Part shown: one piece after another, positions 22,952 to 34,018 of the stretch
How the letters are laid out: every line of letters starts with the position of its first letter
How positions within the stretch are numbered: position 1 is the first letter of the stretch
Assembly: GCF_019578655.1 (NCBI RefSeq)
Contig: NC_063258.1
Coordinates: forward strand, 18,852,802 to 18,916,801
Source of the DNA: Ricinus communis
Taxonomy: Eukaryota; Streptophyta; Magnoliopsida; Malpighiales; Euphorbiaceae
Reading direction: 5' to 3'
Length of the DNA: 64,000 nt
Notes under the pieces: model-generated
Databases searched by the model: none
The model's input: the letters and a program-made list of their open reading frames with translations, nothing else
What the model was told of the DNA's origin: nothing
Program-made: the position numbers and the translations under genes

Positions 22952-25900
22952 AAATAAACTTGTAAAAGTAGTGTAATTGCTATTCTGAGAAAATAGCCTA
23001 GTAGAAGGGGTAAATTTTTTAATATGAGAAAACAACCCCGTGATACAGAGATATTTATCAATCCGAGAAAATAACCCTGTAATTTTGGTGTATTTGTGAG
23101 TATGAGAAAACAACCACTTAAATGGGTTAATTTTATAATATGAGAAAAAACCCCGTAAAATGTTATATTTGTCAACATAAGATAATAATCTCGTAAAACC
23201 TGTATATTTATGTATTTTAGAAAACAACCCCACAATAGTGCTAATAATTTAATATGAGAAAATGACCCCGTAAAAGTGGTATATTTATCAATATAATAAA
23301 ATAACCCGTAAAACATTTATATTTATGGATGTGAGTAAACAACACTGTAAAAGTAGTGTAATTGCGAGTTTAAAAAAACAGCCTCGTAGAAAGGGTAAAT
23401 TTTTTAATATGTGAAATCAATCCCGTAATACAGGGATATTTATAAATCGAAGAAAATAATCCCATAATTTTGGTATATTTGTGAGTCTAAGAAAACAACC
23501 CCTTCAATGGGTTAATTTTATAATATGTGAAAACAACCCCGTAAAAGGGGTATATTCGTCAATACAAGAAAATAACCCCGTAAAAGTGGTATATTTATCA
23601 ATATAAGAAAATAATTCTGTAAAATGTGTATACTTATGAATATGAGAAAATAACCTCGTAATACCGGGATATTTATGAATCCGAGGAAATGACCCCGTAA
23701 TCGTGGTATATTTATGAATATGAGAAAACAACCCCTTAAATGGGTTAATTTTATAATATGAGAAAATAACCACGTAAAAGGGGTATATTTATCTATATAG
23801 GAAAATAACTCCGTAAAACGTGTATATTTATGGATTTGATAAAACACTAGAATAATGCTACTAATTTAATATGAAAAATGACCCCGTAAAAGTTGTATAT
23901 TTCTCAATATAAGAAAATAACCCCGTAAAACATGTATATTTATGAATTTCAGAAAATAACACCATAATAGTGCTAATAATTTAGTATGAGAAGAGGATCC
24001 CGTAAAAGCGATTTTTCATCAAGATAAGAAAAATCCCGTAAAGGTGTATATTTATCAATATAAGAAAACAACCCCATAAAAGTAGTGTAATTGCGAGTCT
24101 TAGAAAACAGCCTCGTAGAACGGGTAAATTTTTTAATATGATAAAACAACCCCGTAATATGGGGTATATTTATTAATCAGAAAAAATAACCCTGTAATTT
24201 TGGTATATTTGTGAGTATGAGAAACAACCCCTTAAATGGATTAATTTTATAATATCAGAAAACAACCCCGTAAAAGGGGTATATTTGTCCATATAAGAAA
24301 ATAATCCTGTAAAACATGTATATTTATAGATTTGAAAAAACAACATGAGAAAAGTGCTAATAATTTAATATGGAAAAATAACCTGGTAAAAGGGGTATAT
24401 TTGTATGTTAATGAATTTGGGAAAACAACACCACAATAGTGCTAATAATTTAGTATGAGAAGAGGACCCCGTAAAAGTGGCTTATTTATCAATATAACAA
24501 AATAATCCAGTAAAACATGTATATTTATGAATCTGAGAGAACAATCCTGTAAAAGTAGTGTAATTGCGAGTCTAAGAAAACAACATCGTAGAACGGGTAA
24601 ATTTCTTAATATGTGAAAACAACCCCGTAATACTAGGATATTTATGAATCCGAGGAAATAACCCCGTAATCGTGGTATATTTATGAGTATGAGAAGATAA
24701 CCCATTGAATGGGTGAATTTTATAATATGAGAAAACAATCCCGTAAAAGGGGTAGATTTTTTGATATAATAAAATAACCCCATGAAATGTGTATATTTAT
24801 GAATCTGAGAAAACAACCCCGTAAAAGTAGTGTAATTGCGAGTATGAGAAAACAGCCTTGTAAAAGGGTAAATTTTTTAATACAAGAAAACAACCCCGTA
24901 AGAGGGCTATATTTATAAATATTAGAAAACAACCCTGTAATACAGAGATATTTATCAATCGGAGAAAATAACTCCATAATTTTGGTATATTTGTAAGTAT
25001 GAGAAAGCAACCCCTTGAATGGGCTAATTTTATAATATGAGAAAATAACACGTAAAAAGAGTATATTTGTCAATAGAAGAAAATAATCCCGCACAAATAT
25101 GTATATTTATGAATTTGAGAAAATAACCTCAGAATAATGCTAACAATTTAATATGAGAAAACAACCCCGTGAAACTGATATATTTCTCTATATAAGAAAA
25201 TAACCCCGTAAAATGTTTATATTTTGAATCTAAGAAAACAACCCCGTAAAAGTAGTGTAATTGCAAGTCTGAGAAAACAGTCTCGTCGAAGGGGTAAATT
25301 TTTTAATATGAGAAAATAACCCTGTAAGAGGGGTATATTTATAAATATTAGAAAAGGGTCCCGTAATACGGGGATATTTATGAATCTGAGGAAATAACTC
25401 CACAGTTGTGGTACATTTGTGAGTATGAGAAAACAACCCCTTAAATGGGTTAATTTTATAATTTGAGAAAATAACCCCGTAAAAGGGGTATATTTGTCGA
25501 TATAAGAAAATAACCCCGTAAAACGCGTATATTTATGAATTTGAGAAAACAACCCTATAATAGTGCTAATAATTTAATATGAGAAACTGAACTCATAAAA
25601 GTTGTATAGTTATCAATACAAGAAAGAAAACCCGTAAAACGTGTATATTTATGAATATGAGAAAATAACCGCTAAAAGTAGTGTAATTACGAGTCTGAGA
25701 AAACAGCCAAGTAGAGGGGCTAAATTTTTTGATATGAGAAAATAACCCCGTAATACGGGAATATTAATCAATCATAAAAACTAACCTAGTAATTTTGGTA
25801 TATTTGTAAGTATGAGAAAACAGCCTCTTAAATAGGATAATTTTATAATATGATAAAGGAGCCCTATACAAGGGGTATATTTATCGATATAAGAAAATAA

Positions 25901-28900
25901 TCCCATAAAACGTATATATTTATGAATTTAAGAAAATAACACCATTATAGTGTTAATAATTTAATATGAGAAAACGACCCCGTAAAAGTGATATATTTAT
26001 CAATATAAGAAAATAACCTTGTAAAACATATATGTTTAAGAATATGAGAAAATAACCACGTAAAAGTAGTGTAATTGCAAGTTTGAGAAACAGCCTTGTA
26101 GAACGGGTAGATTCAACTCCGTAATATGGGGATATTTATGAATTTGAGGAAATAACCTCGTAATTGAGGTATATTTGTGAGTATGAGAAAACAAACCCTT
26201 AAATGGGTAAATTTTATAATATGAGAAAATAATCCCGCAAAAGGAATATATTTGTTGATATAAGATAATAATCTCGTAAAACGTGTATATTTATGAATAT
26301 GAGAAAACAATCCCGTGAAAGTAATGTAATTGCGAGTCTAAGAAAACAGCCTCGTAGAAGGAGTAAATTTCTTAATATGAGAAAATAACCTCATAATACG
26401 GGGATATTTATCAATCTGAAAAAATAACCCGTATTTTAGTAGATTTGTGAGTATGAGAAAATAACCCCTTAAATAGGTTAATTTTAGAATATGAGAAAAT
26501 AACCCCGTAAAAGGGGTATATTTGTCCATATAAGAGAATAACTTCGTAAAACGTGTATATTTATAGATTTGAGAAAACAACACCAGAATAGTTCTAATAA
26601 TTTTATATAAAAAAAGACCTCGTAAAAGTAGTATATTTCTCAATATAAGAAAATAACCCGTAGAACGCTTATATTTATGAATATGAGAAAATAATTTCGT
26701 AAAAGTAGTGTAATTGTGAGTCTGAGAAAACAGCCTCGTAGTAGGGTTAAATTTTTTAATATGAGAAAACAACCTTGTGATACGGGGATATTTATCAATC
26801 GGAGAAAATAACCGTGTAATTTTGGTATATTTGTGTGTTTGAGAAAACAACCCCTTAAACGGGTTAATTTTATAATATGTAAAAACAACCACAAAAAAGG
26901 GTATATTTTCAATATTAGAAAATAACCCCGTAAAGTGGCATATTTATCAATATAAGAAAATAATCCCGTAAAATGTGTATATTTATGAATATGAGAAAAT
27001 AATCCTGTAAAATTAGTGTAAATGCGAGTCTCAGAAAATAGCCTCGCAGAATGGGTAAATGTTTTAATATGAGAAAACAGCCTCGTAGAAGGAGTAAACT
27101 TTTTAATATGAGAAAACAACCCCGCAATACAGAGACATTTACCAATCGTAGAAAATAACCTTGTAATTTCGGTATATTTGCGAGTATGAGAAAACAATCC
27201 CTTAAATGGGTTAATTTTATAATATGAGAAGACTACCCCGTAAAAGGGGTATATTTGTCAACATAAGATAATAACCCCGTAAAAGTGGTATATTTATCAA
27301 TGTTAGAAAATCACCCCGTAAAACGTGTACATTTATGAATATGAGAAAACAACCCCGTAAAAGTAGTGTAATTGCGAGACTAAGAAAACAACCTCGTAGA
27401 AGGGTTAAATTTTTAATATGAGAAAATAGCCTCGTAGAAGGAGTAAAATTTTTTAATATGAGAAAACAACCTCGTAATACAGGGATATTTATAAATCGAA
27501 GAAAATAACCCCATAATTTTGGTATATTTGTGAGTGTGAGAAATAATTCCTTAAATGGGTTAATTTTATAATATGAGAAAATAACCCCGTAAAGGGGGTA
27601 TATTTGTCGATATAAAAGAATAACCCCATAAAACATGTATATTTATGAATTTGAGAAAACAACCCTGTAATAGTGCTAATAATTTAATATGAGAAAATAA
27701 CCCCGTAAAAGTGGTATATTCATTAATATAAGAAAATAACCCCATAAAATGCGTGTATTTATGACTTTGAGAAATCAACCCCATAGTATTGCTAATAATT
27801 TAAAATAAAAAAATGACTGCATAAAAGTGGTATATTTATCAATATAATATTATAATCCATAAAACGTGTATATTTATGAATATGAGAAAACAACCTCGTA
27901 GAAGGGGTAAAGTTTTTAATATTTGAAAACAACCCAGTAATACGGGGATATTTATGAATCTGAGGAAACAACTCCGTAATTGTAGTATATTTGTGATTAT
28001 GAGAAAACAACCCGTTAAACAGTCCAATTTTATAGTATGAGACAAGAATCCCGTAAAAGGGATATAGAAGGAGTAAAATTTTTTAATATGAGAAAACAAC
28101 CCTGTAATACAGGGATATTTATAAATCGAAGAAAATAACCCCATAATTTTGGTATATTTGTGAATCTGAGAAAACAATCCCTTAAATGGGTTAATTTTAT
28201 AATATGTGAAAACAACCCTGTAAAAGGGGTATATTCATCAATATAAGAATATAACCCCGTAAAACTGGTATATTTATTAATATAAGAAAATAATTCCGTA
28301 AAATGTGTATATTTATGAATATGAGAAAACAACCCTGTGAAAGTAGTGTAATTACGAGTTTGAGAAAACAGCTTCGAATAAGGAGTAAATTTTTAAAATG
28401 AGAAAACAATCCTATAGCATGAAGATATTTAACAATCGGAGAAAATAACCCCGTAATTTTGGTATATTTGGTAGTATGAGAAAACAACCCCTTAAATGTG
28501 TTAATTTTATAATACGAGAAAACAACTCTGAAAAAGGAGTATATTTGTCCATATAAAAAAATAATCTCGTAAAATGTGTATATTTATAAATTTGAGAAAA
28601 CAACCCCCCGAATAGTGCTAATAATTTTATATGAGAAAACGACCCCGTAAAAATGGTATATTTCTCAATATAAGAAAATAATCTCGTAAAACATGTATAT
28701 TTATAAATCTGAGAAAAGAAACCCCTAAAAGTACTGTAATTGCGAGCTTGAGAAAACAGCCTTGTAGAAGGGGTAAATTTTTTAATATGAGAAAACAACC
28801 CCATAAGTAAAACAACCCCATAATACGAGAATATTTATCAATCGGAGAAAATCACCCCGTAATTTTGGTATATTTGTGAGTACGAGAAAACAACCACTTA

Positions 28901-29891
28901 AATGGGTTATTTTTATAATATGAAAAAACAACCCCGTAAAAGGGGCATATTTGTCAATATAAGAAAATAACCCCGTAAAACGTGTATATTTATAAATTTG
29001 AGAAAACAACATCATAATAATGCTAATAATTTTAAATGAGAAAACGACCCCGTAAAAATGGTATATTTATCAATATAAGAAAATAACCCCTTAAAATACG
29101 TATATTTATGAATCCGAAAAAACAACCCCGTAAAAGTAGTATAATTGCGAGTTTAACAAAACAGCCTCGTAGAACGGGTAAATTTTTTAATATGAGAAAA
29201 CAGGCTCGTAGCAAGGGTAAATTTTTTAATATGCGAAAGCAGCCCCGTAATATGGGGATATTTATGAATCTGAGGAAATAACCCTGTAATTGTGGTATAT
29301 TTGTGAATATGGGAAAACAACCCCTTAAATGGATTAATTTTATAATATGAGAAAACAACTCCGTAAAAGTGGCATATTTGTCGATATAAGAAAATAACTC
29401 TGTAAAACGTGTATATTTATGAATTTGAGAAAACAACCCCATAACTGTGCTAATAATTTAATATGAGCAAAAACCCCGTAAAAGTGGTATATTTATCAAT
29501 ATAAGAAAATAATCCCGTAAAATATGTATATTTATCAATTTGAGAAAACAACCCGGTAAAAGTAGTGTAATTGCGAGTCTAAGAAAACAGCCTTGTACAA
29601 CGGATAAATTTTTTAATATGAGAAAACAGGCTCGTAGAAAGGGTAAATTTTTTAATATGTGAAAGCAACTCCGTAATATGGGGATATTTATAAATCTGAA
29701 GAAATAACCCCATAATTGTGGTGTATTTGTGAGTTTAAGAAAACAAACCCTTAAATGGGTTAATTCTAAAACATGAGAAAACAACCCCGTAAAATGGGTA
29801 TATTTTTCGATATAAATAAATAACCCCGTAAAACGTGTAATTTATGAATTTGGAAAAACAACCCCCTAATAGTGCTAAAAATTTAATATGA

Positions 29892-30277
29892 GAAAACAAC
29901 TCCGTAAAAGTGGTATATTTATCAATATAAGAAAATAACCCCATAAAACGTGTATATTTATGAATATGAGAAAATAACTACGTAAAAGTAGTATAATTGC
30001 GAGTATGAGAAAACGGCCTCGTAGAAGGGGTAAATTTTTTAATATGAGAAAACAACCCCGTAATACAGGGATATTTATCAATCGGAGAAAATAACCTGTA
30101 ATTTTGGCATATTTGTGATTATGAGAAAACAACCCCTTAAATGGGTTAATTTTATAATATGAGAAAACAACCTCGTAAAATGGGTATATTTGTCTATATA
30201 AAAAAATAACCCCATAAAACTGTATATTTAAGAATTTTAGAGAACAACCCCCTAATAGTGCTAATAATTTAATATGA
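29892..30277 (+). repeat. Reference HOR copy (10 monomers, 386 bp)
   Basis: A clean unit in which each monomer boundary (the G of GAAAA) was counted: type 4 at 29892-29930, type 5 at 29931-29969, type 6 at 29970-30008, type 7 at 30009-30047, type 8 at 30048-30086, type 9 at 30087-30124, type 10 at 30125-30162, type 1 at 30163-30201, type 2 at 30202-30239, type 3 at 30240-30277. Key tails: types 1 and 4 GTATATTTRTCWATATAA; types 2 and 5 TGTATATTTATGAATNTGA; type 3 GTGCTAATAATTTAATATGA; type 6 GTGTAATTGCGAGTCTGA; type 7 GGGTAAATTTTTTAATATGA; type 8 GGGATATTTATCAATCGGA; type 9 GGTATATTTGTGAGTATGA; type 10 GGGTTAATTTTATAATATGA. Confidence 0.93.
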
Positions 30278-31556
30278 GAAAACGACTTCGCAAAAGTGGT
30301 ATATTTATCAATATAAGAAAATAACCGAGTAAAACGTGTATATTTATGAATATGAGAAAATAACTGCATAAAAGTAGTGTAATTGCGAGTATGAGAAAAC
30401 AACCTCGTAGAAGGGGTAAATTTTTTAATATGAGAAAACAACCCCGTAATACGGGGATATTTATTAATCGGAGAAAATAACCCCGTAATTTTAGTATATT
30501 TATGAATGTGAGAAAACAACCCCATAATAGTGCTAATAACTTAATATGAGAAAATAATCCCGTAAAAATGATATATTTATTAATATAAGAAAATAACCCT
30601 GTAAAATATGTATATTTATGAATCTGAGATAACAACCCTATAAAAGTAGTGTAATTGCAAGTCTTAGAAAACAACCTCGTAGAAAGGATGAATTCTTTAA
30701 TATGTGAAAATAACCCCGTAATACGGGGACATTGATCAATCGGAGAAAATAATCCCGTAATTGGTATATTTTAATGGGTTAATTTTATAGTATGAGAAAA
30801 CAATCCTCTAAAAAGGGGTATATTTGTCGATATAAGAAAATAACCCCGTAGAACGTATATATTTATGACTTTGAGAAATCAACCCCATAGTATTACTAAT
30901 AATTTAAAATAAAAAAACGACTGCATAAAAGTGGTATATTTATCAATATAAGATTATAATCCCGTAAAATGTGTATATTTATGAATACGAGAAAACAACC
31001 TCGTAGAAGGGTTAAATTTTTTAATATTTGAAAATAACCCCGTGATACGGGGATATTTATGAATCTGAGAAAATAACTCCATAATTATGGTTTATTTGTG
31101 ATTATGAGAAAACAACCCCTTAAACAGTCTAATTTTATAGTATGAGAAAACAATCCCGTAAAAGGGATATATTTGTCAATATAAGAAAATAATCTCGTAA
31201 AATGTGTATATTTATGAATTTGAGAAAACAACCCCATAATAATTCTAATAATTTAATATGAGAAAACGACACCGTAAAAGTGGTATATTTATCAATATAA
31301 GAAAATAACCTAGTAAAACGTGTATATTTAAAAATATGAGAAATCAACCCCGTAAAAGTAGTACAATTGCGAGTGTGAGAAAAACAGCCTCATGGAATGA
31401 GTAAATTTTTTAATATGAGAAAACAACCCCGTAATGCGGGGATATTTATCAATTAAAGAAAATAACCCTATAATTTTGGTATTTTTGTGAGTATGAGAAA
31501 ATAACCCTTTAAATGGTTTAATTTTATAATATGAAAATTTAACCCGTAAAAGTGGT

Positions 31557-31647
31557 CAAGCAGAACCGTTGTTGCCTGATGGGAACTTCCACCATATTGC
31601 TATCAATGTCTTCATGTCGCACGACCTCTTAACATTACACCACTGAA
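31557..31647. mobile_element. 91-bp non-satellite insertion (possible MITE or SINE fragment)
   Basis: A satellite monomer is interrupted inside AGTGGT|ATATTTATC by unrelated, less AT-rich sequence (CAAGCAGAACCGTTGTTGCC ... TAACATTACACCACTGA). The edges read AGTGGT on the left and ACCACT on the right, a 6-bp inverted repeat. On the minus strand GTGGTGTAATGTTAAGAGG and GGTTCTGCTTGACC loosely resemble tRNA-type A and B boxes, so a SINE fragment is an alternative. No clear target duplication is visible and I cannot classify it. Confidence 0.5.
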
Positions 31648-33072
31648 TATATTTATCTATATAAGAAAATAACCTCGTAAAACGTGTATATTTATGAATC
31701 TAAAAAGATAACCTCGTACAAGTAGTGTAATTGCGAGTCTGAGAAAACAACCTCGTAGATAAGGTAAATTTTTTAATATGAGAAAACAACCCCGTAATAC
31801 AGGTATATTTATCAATTGGATAAAATAACTCCATAATTTTAGTATATTTGTGAGTATGAGAAAACAACCCCTTAAATGGGTTAATTTTATAATATGTGAA
31901 AATAACCCCGTACAAATGGTATATTTTTCAATATAAGAAAATAACCCCGTAAAAGTGATATATTTACAAATATAACAATATAATCCTGTAAAATGTGTAC
32001 ATTCATGAATATGAGAAAACAACCTTGTAAAAGTAGTGTAATTCGTGCGAGAAAAGGGCTCGTAGAAAGGTAAATTTTTAATATGAGAAAACAACCCCAT
32101 GTCGGAAAATTTATAAATCAAGAAAATAATCCTATAATTTTGGTAAATTAATGAGTATGAGAAAACAATCCCTTAAATGGGTTAATTTTATAATATGAGA
32201 AAATAACCCCGTAAAGGGGTATATTTATCAATATAAGAAAATAACCCTATAAAACATGTATATTTATGAATTTGAGAAAATAACCCCATAATAGTGCTAG
32301 TAATTTAATATAAGAAAAGGACCCCGTGAAAGTGGTATATTTATCAATATAAGAAAATAACACCATAAAATGTTTATATTTTTGAATATGAGAAAACAAC
32401 CCCGTAAAAGTAGTGTAGTTGCGAGCACGAGAAAGCATTAGTAGAAGGGTAAATTTTAAATATGAGAAAAACCCCATGTCGGGATATTAATCAATTGGAG
32501 AAAACAATCCGGTAATTTTGGTATATTTGTGAGTAAGAGAAAACAACCCCTTAAATGGGTTAATTTTATAATATGAAAAAATAACCCCGTATAGGGGGTA
32601 TATTTGTCGATACAAGAAAATAACCCAATAGAACATGTATATTTATGAATTTGAGAAAACAACCCCACAATAGTGCTAATAATTTAATATGAGAAAATGA
32701 CCCTGTAAAAGTGGTACATTTATTAATATAAGAAAATAACCCCGTAAAAACTTGTATATTTATGAATCTAAATAAATCACCCCGTAAAAGTAGTGTAATT
32801 GCGAGTATGAGAAAGCAGCCTCGTAGAAAGAGTAAATTATTTAATATGAGAAAACAACCCCGAAATATGGGAATATTTATCAATCAAGAAAATAACACCA
32901 TAATTTTGGTATATTTATTAGTATGAGAAAATAACCTCTTAAATTGGTTAATTTTTTAATATGAGAAAACAACCCCGTGAAAGGGTTATATTTGTCAATA
33001 TAAGAAAATAACCCCGTAAAATGTGTATATTTATGAATCTGAAAACGACCCGTAAAAGTAATTATGTTGCGG

Positions 33073-34018
33073 TAGATTGGCGACCTTATGTAAATTCTTA
33101 GTACAAGGTCACACCAATTCGAGCATTGCTCTCCAGGTGGCATGGCTTATTAGATATGTAAGTAATGGGAATTGGAGGTAAGGTCCCCGGTCGAGCATTG
33201 CTCTCGGGGCGCCAGTCTTATTCGATTAAGAGAGCCGAATGGCTACTAGATTTCTTATTTGGATACTTAAGTGACCGGAGTAGGTAAGGTCACATGTCGA
33301 GAACATTGCTCTCAGGCGCCGATCTTATTGGATTAAGAGAGCCGAATGGCTACTAGATTTCTTATTGGATAGCAAGTGACAGGTTGAGGTAAGGTCCCTG
33401 GGTGAGCATTGCTCTCGGGGCGCCAGTCTTATTGGATTAAGAGAGCGAAATGGGTTTAGAATTTGGGGTTAGGGTTCTACTTAGCCACGTCCCGTGAAAG
33501 TAAAAATATTTTTATTTATTTACACTCTCTTCTTTTATCATTTATTATTATGGTGTATGATTATATATTATGATTGCAATTATATTCAGAAATTGGTATA
33601 TTGTTCGAATAATTAATATATCATGTGAAGGTTGCAATAGTCCTTAGATTATTTGATTTTGACTCACTCTAAGGTGGCGGTCTGGGTTGTAATTATTTTT
33701 CAGGTGATAGTTAAAGACCTTCGCCAGCACATTCGGCGGTCAGACTTCTTCTTCTTGGACTTTTGTAATTATCTTGTACTTCTATACTTGTCATTTTTAC
33801 TCTAGAGTATCCGTGATAGGAAATTTTAAAATTTATATAACTTTCTGACTCCTGTTGGTAGTATGATGATTTATTATGCAAGACAATTATGACTACTTTA
33901 TATTTTGATAATTGTATATCTAGTTTCGCGGGTTGGTAAGGCTTACTACGGGTTTTGGTGGCCTTAAGCCTACCCATTCCCTAGTGCCGGTCACGGGCCC
34001 ACAAAGTGGGTCGTGACA
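33073..34018 (+). mobile_element. LTR copy D, 5'-truncated, same family as copies A-C
   Basis: Only the 3' third of the LTR is present: minisatellite, GGGGTTAGGGTTCTACTTAGCC, the TTTGATTTTGACTCACTCTAA block, and the end CCTACCCATTCCCTAGTGCC ... GGGTCGTGACA at 34018. The left edge is ragged at about 33065-33080, within a type-6-like monomer, and lacks the LTR start. The middle (33690-33900) differs from copies A-C. The satellite resumes with TTTAATATGAG. An 88-codon minus-strand ORF at 33711-33977 has no recognisable homology. Confidence 0.82.
33165..33465 (+). repeat. LTR-internal minisatellite, copy D (about 100-bp units)
   Basis: Three nearly complete units of about 100 bp (starts at about 33172, 33272, 33372), each with GGTAAGGTC, GAGCATTGCTCTC or variant, CTTATTGGATTAAGAGAGC and TACTAGATTTCTTATT, preceded by a partial fourth at about 33120. 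Confidence 0.8.

Larger units (their letters stand above)
22952..33072 (+). repeat. Satellite array, block 2
   Basis: The same 39-bp monomer family and orientation as block 1, resuming in register after solo LTR B. Type-3 markers at 29447, 29872, 30258 and 30530 give spacings of 425, 386 and 272 bp; the last is a HOR lacking three monomers. The eleventh type appears at about 24900 and 25325. Longest chance ORF: 216 codons, minus strand, 29875-30525. Interrupted by a non-satellite insertion at 31557-31647. Irregular monomers with CCCCATGTCGG instead of CCCCGTAATACGGGG lie at about 32097 and 32470. Confidence 0.96.
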
